NCBI GenBank assembly: GCA_963693285.1
Contig: OY848918.1
Span: 15,560,263-15,624,262, forward strand
DNA length: 64,000 nucleotides
Reading direction: 5' to 3'
Source: Xestospongia muta
Lineage: Eukaryota > Porifera > Demospongiae > Haplosclerida > Petrosiidae
Part shown: one piece after another, positions 12,521 to 24,593 of the stretch
How positions within the stretch are numbered: position 1 is the stretch's first letter
Layout of the letters: each line of letters starts with the position of its first letter
Notes under the pieces: generated by a model
Told to the model about the DNA's origin: nothing
Seen by the model: the letters and a program-made list of their open reading frames with translations, nothing else
The model's database searches: none
Position numbers and translations under genes: made by a program

Positions 12521-15199
12521 CACCTTATTTAACCACTTTTCACAGTTAATTTCTAATCTTTTTTAACATTCAAAAAGCTCTAAACTCTTTATTTTAGAGT
12601 TTAAAACACTTTAGACTACTTTATTACTATATTTAAGACAGATAAACTTACTAAACTCTTTAGATCAGCTTATTTAACCAGTTTTTACAGTTAATTCCTA
12701 ATCTTTTTTAACTTTCAAAAAGCTCTACTCTTTATTTTAGAGTTTTAACCTATTTAGACAACTTTATTAGTATATTTAAGAGAGGTAAACTTACTAAACT
12801 CTTTAGATCAGCTTATTTAACCAGTTTTCACAGTTAATTTCTAATCTTTTTTAACTTTCAAAAAGCTCTAAACTCTTTATTTTAGAGTTTTAACCTATTT
12901 AAAATACATTATTAGTATACTTAAGAGAGATAAACTTACTAAACTCTTTAGATCGACTTATTTAACCAGTTTTCACAGTTAATTTCTCATCTTTTTTAAC
13001 TTTAAAAACGCTCTTAACAATTTATTTTAGAGTTTTAACCTATTTAAATTACTTTATTAGTATATTTAAGAGAGATAAACTTACTAAACTCTTTAGATCA
13101 GCTTATTTAACCAGTTTTCACAGTTTATTTCTAATCTTTTTTAACTTTCAAAAAGCTCTAAACTCTTTATTTTAGAGTTTTAACCTATTTAGACTACTTT
13201 ATTAGTATATTTAAGACAGATAAACGTACTAAACTCTTTAGATCAGCTTATTTAAAAAGTTTTCACAGTTAATTTCTCATTTTTTTAACTTTAAAAACGC
13301 TCTTAACAATTTATTTTAGAGTTCTAACATATTTAAATTACTTTATTAGTATATTTAAGAGAGATAAACCTACTAAACTCTTTAGATCAGCTTATTTAAC
13401 CAGTTTTCACAGTTTATTTCTAATCTTTTTTATCTTTCAAAAAGCTCTAAACTCTTTATTTTAGAGTTTTAACCTATTTAGACTACTTTATTAGTATATT
13501 TAAGACAGATAAACTTACTAAACTCTTTAGATCAGCTTATTTAACCAGTTTTCACAGTTAATTTCTAATTTTTTTAACTTTAAAAAAGCTCTAAACTCTT
13601 TATTTTAGACTTCTAACCTATTTAGACTACTTCATTAGTATATTTAAGACAGATAAACTTACTAAACTCTTTAGATCAGCTTATTTAACCATTTTTCACA
13701 GTTAATTTCTAATCTTTTTTAACTTTCAAAAAGCTCTAAACTCTTTACTTTAGAGTTTTAACCTGTTTAGACTACTTTATTTGTACATTTAAGACAGATA
13801 GACTTACTAAACTGTTTAGATCAGCTCATTTAACCAGTTTTCACAGTTAATTTCTAATCTTTTTTCACGTTCAAAAACATCTAAACTCTTTATTTTAGAG
13901 TTTTAACCTATTTAGACTACTTTATTAGTATATTAAAGACAGATAAACTTACTAAACTCTTTAGATCAGCTTGTTTAACCAGTTTTCACAGTTAATTTCT
14001 AATCTTTTTTAACTTTCAAAAAGCTCTAAACTCTTTATTTTAGAGTTTTAACCTATTTAGAATACTTTATTACTATATTTAAGACAGATAAACTTACTAA
14101 ACTCTTTAGATCAGCTTATTTAACCAGTTTTCACAGTTAATTTCTAATCTTTTTTAACTTTCAAAAAGCTCTAAAATCTTTATTTTACAGTTTTAACCTA
14201 TTTAGACTACTTTATTAGTATATTTAAGAGAGATAAACTTACTAAACTCTTTAGATCAGCTTATTTAACCAGTTTTCACAGTTAATTTCTAATCTCTTTT
14301 AACTTTCAAAAAGCTCTAAACTCTTTATTTTAGAGGTTTAACCTATTTAGACTACTTTATTAGTATATTTAAGACAGATAAACTTACTAAATTCCTTAGA
14401 TCCGCTTATTTAACCAGTTTTCACAGTTAATTTCTAATCTTTTTTAACTTTCAAAAAGCTCTAAACTCTTTATTTTAGAGTTTTAACCTATTTACACTAC
14501 TTTATTACTATAATTAAGACAGACAAACTTACTAAACTCTTTAGATTAGCTTATTTAACCAGTTTTCACAATTAATTTCTAATCTTTTTTAACTTTCAAA
14601 AAGCTCTAAACTCTTTATTTTAGAGTTTTAACCTATTTACACTACTTTATTAGTATATTTAAGAGAGATAAACTTACTAAACTCTTTAGATTAGCTTATT
14701 TAACCAGTTTTCACAGTTAATTTCTAATCTCTTTTAACTTTCAAAAAGCTCTAAACTCTTTATTTTAGAGTTTTAACCTATTTAGACTACTTTATTAGTA
14801 TATTTAAGACAGATAAACTTACTACACTCTTTAGATCCGCTTATTTGACCAGTTTTCACAGTTAATTTCTAATCTTTTTTAACTTTCCAAAAGCTCTAAA
14901 CTCCTTATTTTAGAGTTTTAACCTATTTATACTACTTTATTACTATAATTAAGACAGACAATCTTACTAAACTGTTTAGATCAGCTTATTTAACCAGTTT
15001 TCACAGTTAATTTCTAATCTTTTTTAACTTTCAAAAGCTCTAAACTCTTTATTTTAGAGTTTTAACCTATTTAGACTACTTTATTACTATCATTAAGACA
15101 GACAAACTTACTAAACTCTTTAGATCAGCTTATTTAACCAGTTTTCACAGTTAATTTCTAATCTTTTTTAACTTTCAAAAAGCTCTAAACTCTTTATTT

Positions 15200-15875
15200 T
15201 AGAGTTTTAACCTATTTACACTGCTTTATTAGTATATTTAAGACAGATAAACTTACTAAACTCTTTAGATTAGCTTATTTAACCAGGTTTCACAGTTAAT
15301 TTCTAATGTTTTTTAACTTTCAAAAAGCTCTAAACTCTTTATTTTAGAGTTTTAACCTATTTAGACTACTTTATTAGTATATTTAAGACAGATAAACTTA
15401 CTAAACTCTTTAGATTAGCTTATTAAACCAGTTTTCACAGTTAATTTCTAATCTTTTTTAACTTTCAAAAAGCTCTAAACTTTTTACCTTAGAGTTTAAC
15501 CTATTTAGACTACTTTATTAGTATATTTAAGACAGATAAACTTACTAAACTCTTTAGATCAGCTTATTTAACCAGTTTTCACAGTTAATTTCTAATCTTT
15601 TTTAACTTTCAAAAAGCTCTTATTTTAGAGTTTTAACTTATTTAGACTACTTTATTAGTATATTTAAGACAGATAGACTTACTAAACTCTTTAGATTCGC
15701 TTATTTAACCAGTTTTCACAGTTAATTTCTAATCTTTTTTAACTTTCAAAAAGCTCTAAACTCTTTATTTTAGAGTTTTAACCTATTTAGACTACTTTAT
15801 TAGTATATATAAGATAGATAAACTTACTAAACTCTTTAGATCAGCTTATTTAACCAGTTATCACAGTTAATTTCT
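15200..15875. repeat. Partial duplication, first copy (offset 2,454)
   Basis: This run of monomers shares an ordered series of rare marks with 17,654-18,336. The marks are 'aatgttttttaac' (15,305 and 17,759), 'tttttaccttagag' (15,481 and 17,935), a monomer shortened around 'tattttagagttttaactt' (near 15,620 and 18,081), and 'tagtatatataag' (15,801 and 18,262). The offset is 2,454 in the first half and 2,461 later because this copy has a small deletion near 15,620. The copies differ at several bases, so this duplication is older than the near-identical units elsewhere in the window. Confidence 0.75.
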
Positions 15876-17653
15876 AATCTTTTTAACTTTCAAAAACCTC
15901 TAAACACTTTATTTCAGAGTTTTAACTTATTTAGACTACTTTATTACTATAATTAAGACAGATAAACTTACTAAACTCTTTAGATCAGCTTATTTAACCA
16001 ATTATCACAGTTAATTTCTAATCTTTTTTAACTTTCAAAAAGCTCTAAACTCTTTATTTTAGAGTTTTAACTTATTTACACTACTTTATTAGTATATTTA
16101 AGACAGATAAACTTACTAAACTCTTTAGATCAGCTTATTTAACCAGTTTTCACAGTTAATTTCTAATCTTTTTTAACTTTCAAAAAGCTCTAAACTCTTT
16201 ATTTTAGAGTTTTAACCTATTTAGACTACTTTATTAGTATATTTAAGACAGATAAACTTACTAAACTCTTTAGATCAGCTTATTTAACCAGTTTTCACAG
16301 TTAATTTCTAACCTTTTTTTAACTTTCAAAAAGCTCCAAACTCTTATTATAGAGTTTGAACTTATTTAAACTACTTTATTAGTATATTTAAGACAGATAA
16401 ACTTACTAAACTCTTTAGATCAGCTTATTTAACCAGTTTTCACAGTTAATTTCTAATCTTTTTTAACTTTCAAAAAGCTCTAAACTCTTTATTTTAGAGT
16501 TTTAACCTATTTAGACTACTTTATTACTATATATAAGACAGATAAACTTACTAAACTCTTTAGAATACTTATTTAACCAGTTATCACTGTTAATTTCTAA
16601 TCTTTTTTAACTTTCAAAAAGCTCTATACTCTTTATTTTAGAGTTTTAACCTATTTAGACTACTTCATTTGTATATTTAAGACAGATAAACTTACTAAAC
16701 TCTTTAGATCAGCTTATTTAACCAGTTTTCACAGTTAATTTCTAATCTTTTTTAACTTTCAAAAAGCTCTAAACTCTTTATTTTAGAGTTTTAACCTATT
16801 TAGACTACTTTATTACTATATTTAAGACAGATAAACTTACTAAACTCTTTAGATCAGCTTATTTAACCAGTTTTCACAGTTAATTTCTAATCTTTTTTAA
16901 CTATCAAAAAGCTCTAAACTCTTTATTTTAGAGTTTTAACCTATTTAGACTACTTTATTAGTATATTTAGGACAAATAAACTTACTAAATTCTTTAGATC
17001 CGCTTATTTAACTATTTTTCACAGTTAATTTCTAATCTTTTTTAACTTTCAAAAAGCTCTAAACTCTTTATTTTAGAGTTTTAACCTATTTACACTACTT
17101 TATTAGTATATTTAAGACAGATAAACTTACTAAACTCTTTAGATTAGCTTATTTAACCAGTTTTCACAGTTAATTTATAATCTTTTTTAACTTTCAAAAA
17201 GCTCTAAACTCTTTATTTTAGAGTTTTAACCTACTTAGACTACTTTATTAGTATATTTAAGACAGATAAACTTACTAAACTCTGTCGATCAGCTTATTTA
17301 ACCAGTTTTCACTGTTAATTTCTAATCTCTTTTAACTTTCAAAAAGCTCTAAACTCTTTATTTTAGAGTTTTAACCTATTTAGACTACTTTATTAGTATA
17401 TTTAAGACAGATAAACATACTAAACTCTTTAGATCACCTTATTTAACCAGTTTTCACAGTTAATTTCTAATCTTTTTTAACTTTCAAAAAGCTCTAAACT
17501 CCTTATTTTAGAGTTTTAACCTATTTACACTACTTTATTACTATAATTAAGACAGACAAACTTACTAAAGTCTTTAGATCAGCTTATTTAACCAGTTTTC
17601 ACAGTTAATTTCTAATCTTTTTTAACTTTCAAAAAGCTCTAAACTCTTTATTT

Positions 17654-18336
17654 TAGAGTTTTAACCTATTTACACTACTTTATTAGTATATTTAAGACAG
17701 ATAAACTTACTAAACTCTTTAGATTAGCTTATTTAACCAGTTTTCACAGTTACTTTCTAATGTTTTTTAACTTTCAAAAAGCTCTAAACTCTTTATTTTA
17801 GAGTTTTAACCTATTTACACTACTTTATTAGTATATTTAAGACAGATAAACTTTCTAAACTCTTTAGATGAGCTTATTTAACCAGTTTTCACAGTTAATT
17901 TCTAATCTTTTTTAACTTTCAAAAAGCTCTAAACTTTTTACCTTAGAGTTTAACCTATTTAGACTACTTTATTAGTATATTTAAGACAGATAAACTTACT
18001 AAACTCTTTAGATCAGCTTATTTAACCAGTTTTCACAGTTAATTTCTAATCTTTTTTAACTTTCAAAAAGCTCTAAACTCTTATTTTAGAGTTTTAACTT
18101 ATTTAGACTACTTTATTAGTATATTTAAGACAGATAAACTTACTAAACTCTTTAGATTCGCTTATTTAACCAGTTTTCACAGTTAATTTCTAATCTTTTT
18201 TAACTTTCAAAAAGCTCTAAACTCTTTATTTTAGAGTTTTAACGTATTTAGACTACTTTATTAGTATATATAAGATAGATAAACTTACTAAACTCTTTAG
18301 ATCAGCTTATTTAACCAGTTATCACAGTTAATTTCT
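17654..18336. repeat. Partial duplication, second copy
   Basis: Second member of the offset-2,454 pair, with the same order of rare marks as 15,200-15,875. Upstream the pairing slips by one monomer: 'ttactataattaagacagac' near 14,940 pairs with 17,540 at about 2,600. The first copy therefore has one extra monomer there, the one with 'ttactatcattaag'. Unequal exchange is the usual explanation for such one-monomer slips. Confidence 0.7.
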
Positions 18337-18937
18337 AATCTTTTTAACTTTAAAAAAACCTCTAAACTCTTTATTTTAGAGTTTTAACCTATTTAGACTA
18401 CTTTATTAGTATATTTAAGACAGATAAACTTACTAAACTCTTTAGATCCGCTTATTTAACCAGTTTTCACAGTTAATTTCTAATCTTTTTTAACTTTCAA
18501 AAAGCTCTAAACTCTTTATTTTAGAGTTTTAACCTATTTAGACTACTTTATTAGTATATTTAAGACAGACAAACTTACTAAACTCTTTAGATCCGCTTAT
18601 ATAACCAGTTTTCACAGTTAATTTTTAATCCTTTTTAACTTTCAAAAAGCTCTAAACTCTTTATTTTAGAGTTTTAACCTATTTAGACTACTTTATTAGT
18701 ATATTAAGACAGATAAACTTACTAAACTCTTTAGATCAGCTTATTTAACCAGTTTTCACAGTTAATTTCTAATCTTTTTTAACTTTTAAATGGCTCTAAA
18801 ATCTTTATTTTAGAGTTTTAACCTATTTAGACTACTTTATTAGTATATTTAAGACAGATAAACTTACTAAACTCTTTAGATCAGCTTATTTAACCAGTTT
18901 TCACAGTTAATTTATAATCTTTTTTAACTTTCAAAAA

Positions 18938-19290
18938 GATCTAAACTCTTTATTTAGGCGTTTTAACCTATTTAGACTACTTTATTAGTATATTTAGGGC
19001 AGATACACTTACTAATCTCTTTAGATCAGCTTATTTAACCAGTTTTCACAGTTAATTTCTAATCTTTTTTAACTTTCAAAAAGCGTTAAACTCTTTATTT
19101 TAGAGTTTTAACCTATTTAGACTAGTTTATTAGTATATTTAAGACAGACAAACTTACTAAACTCTTTTGATCCGCTTATTTAACCAGTTTTCACAGTTAA
19201 TTTCTAATCTTTTTTAACTTTCAAAAAGCTCTAAACTCTTTATTTTAGAGTTTTAACCTATTTAGACTACTTTAATAGTATATTTAAGAC
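18938..19290. repeat. Isolated copy of the right-hand variant cassette
   Basis: Here 'aaagatctaaac' (18,938) is followed by 'agggcagatacacttac' (about 18,996), then a monomer with 'gacagacaaac' (about 19,143), then one with 'ctttaatagtatatttaag' (about 19,270). The same order occurs many times to the right, for example starting at 33401, 34851, 37747 and 41940. In this left part of the window I saw it only here. It carries private changes such as 'ttaggcgtttt' near 18,955 and 'aagcgttaaac' near 19,082, so it is not a very recent copy. Confidence 0.7.
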
Positions 19291-19446
19291 TGATAAACTT
19301 ACTAAACTCTTTAGATCAGCTTATTTAACCAGTTTTCACAGTTAATTTCTAATCTTTTTTAACTTTCAAAAAGCTCTAAACTCTTTATTTTAGAGTTTTA
19401 ACCTATTTAGACTACTTTATTAGTATATTTAAGACAGATAAACTTA

Positions 19447-19459
19447 CTAAACTCTTTAG
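19447..19459. repeat. Small dyad CTAAA-CTC-TTTAG
   Basis: CTAAA at monomer positions 49-53 and TTTAG at 57-61 are exact reverse complements around CTC. The same core word, 'ctaaactcttta', starts the larger dyad at 123. This site lies in the variable part of the monomer and is often altered. Examples are 'aagtccttag' in one subtype, 'ctctttaattca' in another and 'ctctgtaga' in a third, so strict conservation of this dyad is not supported. Confidence 0.65.
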
Positions 19460-19499
19460 ATCAGCTTATTTAACCAGTTTTCACAGTTAATTTCTAATC

Positions 19500-19517
19500 T
19501 TTTTTAACTTTCAAAAA
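19500..19517. other. T6 and A5 tracts, part of a phased A/T-tract series
   Basis: T6 at monomer positions 102-107 and A5 at 115-119 begin a series of A/T tracts that continues at 125-127, 131-133, 135-138 and 143 onward. Several lie about 10 bases apart. Helically phased A/T tracts are known to curve DNA and influence nucleosome placement. Curvature of this satellite is inferred, not measured. Variants change the T run by one base more often than they change most other positions. Confidence 0.5.
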
Positions 19518-19522
19518 GCTCT

Positions 19523-19543
19523 AAACTCTTTATTTTAGAGTTT
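19523..19543. repeat. Dyad in each monomer: 7-bp arms, 7-base loop
   Basis: AAACTCT at monomer positions 125-131 is the exact reverse complement of AGAGTTT at 139-145, separated by TTATTTT. An overlapping alternative pairs CTCTAAA (121-127) with TTTAGAG (136-142). Most of the roughly 440 monomers keep both arms. Short dyads occur in many centromeric satellites and have been proposed to form cruciforms or bind proteins. No function is shown here, and an AT-rich 7-bp stem is weak on its own. Confidence 0.8.
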
Positions 19544-21682
19544 TAACCTATTTAGACTACTTTATTAGTATATTTAAGACAGATAAACTTACTAAACTCT
19601 TTAGATCCCCTTATTTAACCAGTTTTCACTGTTAATTTCTAATCTTTTTTAACTTTCAAAAAGCTCTAAACTCTTTATTTTAGAGTTTAACCTATTTAGA
19701 CTTCTTTATTAGTATATTTAAGACTGACAAACTTACTAAACTCTTTAGATCAGCTTATTTAACCAGTTTTCACAGTTAATTTCTAATCTTTTTTAACTTT
19801 CAAAAAGCTCTAAACTCTTTATTTTAGAGTTTTAACCTATTTAGACTACTTTATTAGTATATTTAAGACAGATAAACTTACTACACTCTATAGATCCGCT
19901 TATTTAACCAGTTTTCACAGTTAATTTCTAATCTTTTTTAACTTTCAAAAAGCTCTAAACTCTTTATTTTAGAGTTTTAACCTATTTAGACTACTTTATT
20001 ACTATAATTAAGACAGACAAACTTACTAAACTGTTTAGATCAGCTTATTTAACCAGTTTTCACAGTTAATTTCTAATCTTTTTTAACTTTCAAAAGCTCT
20101 AAACTCTTTATTTTAGAGTTTTAACCTATTTAGACTACTTTATTACTATCATTAAGACAGACAAACTTACTAAACTGTTTAGATCAGCTTATTTAACCAG
20201 TTTTCACAGTTAATTTCTAATCTTTTTTAACTTTCAAAAAGCTCTAAACTCTTTATTTTAGAGTTTTAACCTATTTAGACTACTTTATTAGTATATTTAA
20301 GACAGATAAACTTACTAAACTCTTTAGATAAGCTTATTTAACCAGTTTTCACAGTTAATTTCTAATCTTTTTTAACTTTCAAAAAGCTCTAAACTCTTTA
20401 TTTTAGAGTTTTAACCTATTTAGACTACTTTATTAGTATATTTAAGACAGATAAACTTACTAAACTCTTTAGATCAGCTTATTTAACCAGTTTTCACAGT
20501 TAATTTCTAATCTTTTTTTACCTTGAAAAAGCTCTAATCACTTTATTTTAGAGTTTTAACCTATTTAGACTACTTTATTAGTATATTTATTACAGTTAAA
20601 CTTACTAAACTCTTTAGATCAGCTTATTTAACCAGTTTTCACAGTTAATTTCTAATCTTTTTTAACTTTCAAAAAGCTCTAAACTGTTTATTTTAGAGTT
20701 TTAACCTATTTAGACTACTTTATTAGTATATTTACATATAAAATCATTAAAGTCCTTAAATGTGCTTATTTAACCAGTTTTCACAGTTAATTTCTAATCT
20801 TTTTTAACTTTCAAAAAGCTCTAAACTCTTTATTTTAGAGTTTTAACCTATTTAGACTACTTTATTAGTATATTTAAGATAGTTAAACTTACTAAACTCT
20901 TTAGATCAGCTTATTTAACCAGTTTTCACAGTTAAATTCTAATCTTTTTTAACTTTGAAAAAGCTCTAAACTCTTTATTCTAGAGTTTTAACCTATTTAG
21001 ACTACTTTATTAGTATATTTAAGACAGATAAACTTACTAAACTCTGTAGATCAGCTTATTTAACCAGTTTTCACAGTTAATTTCTAATCTTTTTTAACTT
21101 TCAAAAAGCTCTAAACTCTTTATTTTAGAGTTTTAACCTATTTAGACTACTTTATTAGTATATTTAAGACAGATAAACTTACTAAACTCTTTAGATCAGC
21201 TTATTTAACCAGTTTTCACAGTTAATTTCTAATCTTTCTTGACTTTGAAAAAGCTCTAATCACTTTATTTTAGAGTTTTAACCTATTTAGACTTCTTTAT
21301 TAGTATATTTAAGACAGATAAACTTACTAAACTCTTTAGATCAGCTTATTTAACCAGTTTTCACAGTTAATTTCTAATCTTTTTTAACTTTCAAAAAGCT
21401 CTAAACTCTTTATTTTAGAGTTTTAACCTATTTAGACTACTTTATTAGTATATTTAAGACATATAAAATCATTAAAGTCCTTAAATTTGCTTATTTAACC
21501 AGTTTTCACAGTTAATTTCTAATCTTTTTTAACTTTCAAAAAGCTCTAAACTCTTTATTTTAGAGTTTTAACCTATTTAGACTACTTTATTAGTATATTT
21601 AAAACAGATAAACATACTAAACTCTTTAGATCAGCTTATTTAACCAGTTTTCACAGTTAATTTCTAATCTTTTTTAACTTTC

Positions 21683-22720
21683 AAAAGCTCCAAACTCTTT
21701 ATTTTAGAGTTATAACCTATTTAGACTACTTTATTACTATAATTAAGAGTGATAAACTTACTAAACTCTTTAAATTCGCTTATTTAACCAGTTTTCACAG
21801 TTAATTTCTAATCTTTTTAAGTTTGAAAAGCTCTACTCACTTCATTTTAGAGTTTTAACCTATTTAGACTACTTTATTAGTATATTTAAGACAGATAAAC
21901 TTACTAAACTATTTCGATCAGCCTATTTATCCAGCTTTTGCAGTTGATTTCTAATCTTTTTTAAGTTTTAAAAAGCACTAAACTCTTTATTTTAGAGTTT
22001 TAACCTATTTAGACTACTTTATTAGTATATTAAAGACAGATTAACTTACTAAACTCTTTAGATCAGCTTATTTAACCAGTTTTCACAGTTAATTTGTAAT
22101 CTTTTTTAACTTTCAAAAAGCTCTAAACTCTTTATTTTAGAGTTTTAACCTATTTAGACTACTTTATTAGTGTATTTAAGACAGAAAAACTTATTTAAGT
22201 CCTTAGATCTGCTTATTTAACCACGTTTCACAGTTAATTTCTAATCTTTTTAACTTTCAAAAAGCTCTAAACTCTTTATTTTACAGTTTTAACCTATTTA
22301 GACTACTTTATTAGTATATTTAAGACAGATAAACTTATTAAACTCTTTAGATCAGCTTATTTAACCAGTTTTCACAGTTAATTTCTAATTTTTTTAACTT
22401 TCAAAAAGCTCTACACTCTTTATTTTAGAGTTTTAACCTATTTAGACTACTTTATTACTATAATTAAGACAGATAAACTGACTAAACTGTTTAGATTCGC
22501 TTACTTAACCAGTTTTCACAGTTAATTTCTAATCTTTTTTAACTTTCAAAAAGCTCTAAACTCTTTATTTTAGAGTTTTAACCAGTTTAGACTACTTTAT
22601 TAGTATATTTAAGACAGATAAACTTACTAAACTCCTTAGATCAGCTTATTTAACCAGTTTTCACAGTTAATTTCTCACCTTTTTAACTTTAAAAAAGCTC
22701 TAATCACTTTATTTTAGAGT
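21683..22720. repeat. Block E1 (7 monomers)
   Basis: The block begins at a monomer with 'gagttataaccta' and passes through 'atttcgatcagcc' (21,911), 'ttagtgtatttaagacag' (near 22,168), 'aagtccttag' (near 22,198) and 'gtttagattcgcttac' (near 22,490). It ends with 'actccttagatc' (22,631) and a monomer with 'ctttaaaaaagctctaatc'. The same ordered chain recurs as E2 at offset about 1,880. It carries private changes such as 'ccagcttttgcagttgattt' near 21,932, so it has diverged from E2 and E3. Confidence 0.8.
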
Positions 22721-23562
22721 TTTAACCTATTTAGACTACTTTATTAGTATATTTATGACATTTAAACTTACTAAACTCTTTAGATCAGTTTATTTAACCA
22801 GTTTTCACAGTTAATTTCTAATCTCTTTTAACTTTCAAAAAGGTCTAAACTCTTTATTTTAGAGTTTTAACCTATTTAGACTACTTTGTTAGTATATTTA
22901 AGACATATGAAATTACTAAACTCTTTAGATCAGCTTATTTAACCAGTTTTCACAGTTAATTTCTAATCTTTTTTTAACTTTCAAAAAGCTCTAAACTCTT
23001 TATTTTAGAGTTTTAACCTATTTAGACTACTTTATTAGTATATTTAAGACAGATAAATTTACTAAACTCTGTAGATCAGCTTATTTAACCAGTTTTCACA
23101 GTTAATTTCTAATCTTTTTTTAACTTTCAAAAAGCTCTAAACTCTTTATTTTAGAGTTTTAACCTATTTAGACTATTTTTTAGTATATTTAAGACAGATA
23201 AAATTACTAAACTCTTTAGATTAGCTTATTTAATCAGTTTTCAAAGTTAATTTCTAATCTTTTTTAACTTTCAATAAGGTCTAAACTCTTTATTTTAGAG
23301 TTTTAACCTATTTAGACTTCTTTATTAGTATATTTAAGACAGATAAAGTTACTAAACTCTTTAGATCAGCTTATTTAACCAGTTTTCACAGTTAATTTCT
23401 AATCTTTTTTAACTTTCAAAAAGCTCTAAACTCTTTATTTTAGAGTTTTAACCTATTTAGACTACTTTATTAGTATATTTAAGACAGATAAACTTACTAA
23501 ACTCTTTAGATCAGCTTATTTAACCAGTTTTCACAGTTAATTTCTAATCTTTTTTAACTTTC

Positions 23563-24593
23563 AAAAGATCCAAACTCTTTATTTTAGAGTTATAACCTAT
23601 TTAGACTATTTTATTACTATAATTAAGAGAGATAAACTTACTAAACTCTTTAAATTCGCTTATTTAACCAGTTTTCACAGTTAATTTCTAATCTTTTTAA
23701 GTTTGAAAAAGCTCTAATCACTTCATTTTAGAGTTTTAACCTATTTAGACTACTTTATTAGTATATTTAAGACAGATAAACTTACTAAACTATTTCGATC
23801 AGCCTATTTATCCAGTTTTCACAGTTAATTTCTAATCTTTTTTAACTTTCAAAAAGCACTAAACTCTTTATTTTAGAGTTTTAACCTATTTAGACTACTT
23901 TATTAGTATATTTAAGACAGATTAACTTACTAAACTCTTTAGATCAGCTTATTTAACCAGTTTTCACATTTAATTTGTAATCTTTTTTAACTTTCAAAAA
24001 GCTCTAAACTCTTTATTTTAGAGTTTTAACCTATTTAGACTACTTTATTAGTGTATTTAAGACAGAAAAACATATTTAAGTCCTTAGATCTGCTTATTTA
24101 ACCACTTTTCACAGTTTATTTCTAATCTTTTTAACTTTCAAAAAGCTCTAAACTCTTTAGTTTAGAGTTTTAACCTATTTAGACTACTTTATTAGTATAT
24201 TTAAGACAGATAAACTTATTAAACTCTTTAGATCAGCTTATTTAACCAGTTTTCACAGTTAATTTCTAATTTTTTAACTTTCAAAAAGCTCTACACTCTT
24301 TATTTTAGAGTTTTAACCTATTTAGACTACTTTATTACTATAATTAAGACAGATAAACTTACTAAACTGTTTAGATTCGCTTACTTAACCAGTTTTCACA
24401 GTTAATTTCTAATCTTTTTTAACTTTCAAAAAGCTCTAAACTCTTTATTTTAGAGTTTTAACCTATTTAGACTACTTTATTAGTATATTTAAGACAGATA
24501 AACTTACTAAACTCCTTAGATCAGCTTATTTAACCAGTTGTCACAGTTAATTTCTAACCTTTTTTAACTTTAAAAAAGCTCTAATCACTTTAT
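23563..24593. repeat. Block E2 (7 monomers)
   Basis: This block repeats the chain of E1: 'gagttataaccta', 'atttcgatcagcc' (23,792), 'ttagtgtatttaag', 'aagtccttag', 'tgtttagattcgcttac' and 'actccttagatc' (24,511). The next block, E3, starts directly after it at offset 1,011 from the 'atttcg' mark. E2 and E3 are therefore a true tandem pair of a roughly 1.0 kb unit, while E1 is separated from them by other monomers. Confidence 0.8.

Larger units (their letters stand above)
19399..19543 (+). repeat. Consensus-like satellite monomer (reference copy)
   Basis: This 145-base copy matches the majority base at every position as far as I can judge, so it serves as the coordinate frame used here (monomer position 1 = 19399). 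Landmarks in order: 'taacctatttagactac' at 1-17, 'ttagtatatttaagacag' at 22-39, 'ctaaactctttagatcag' at 49-66, 'ttatttaaccagtttt' at 68-83, 'cacagttaatttctaatc' at 84-101, T6 at 102-107, A5 at 115-119, 'ctaaactctttattttag' at 123-140. It has no CG, TG or GG dinucleotide and no ATG on either strand. The start at 'taacc' is arbitrary because a tandem repeat has no natural origin. Confidence 0.95.
12521..20700. repeat. Irregular satellite stretch (about 56 monomers)
   Basis: After the C/D units the array becomes a mixture of near-consensus and moderately diverged monomers without one dominant long period. Marks include 'aaaaacgctcttaac' at about 13,003 and 13,292, 'aatctcttttaac' at 14,291 and 14,726 (exactly 435 bp, 3 monomers), and 'tatttacactac' near 14,634, 15,213, 17,090 and 17,650. 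The 'ttactataattaag' subtype is frequent. A monomer near 15,613 has lost about 8 bases after 'aaaaagctct'. A rare 'ttactatcattaag' monomer appears near 15,083 and again near 20,142. No gene or foreign insert is present. Confidence 0.85.

Noticed and set aside
19416..19421. Poly(A) signal AATAAA on the - strand (TTTATT at monomer 18-23 and 131-136)
   Set aside because: Six-base AT words are expected by chance in such AT-rich DNA, and there is no gene for it to serve.
19424..19435. TATA-like word 'tatatttaag' as a promoter
   Set aside because: It occurs in nearly every monomer of a 23% G+C sequence and has no downstream coding or RNA gene. Composition alone can explain it.
19475..19489. Direct CAGTT words (MYB-like core sites) as regulatory elements
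   Set aside because: Two five-base words in an AT-rich monomer are weak evidence, and there is no gene nearby to regulate. Kept only as part of the conserved-segment observation.
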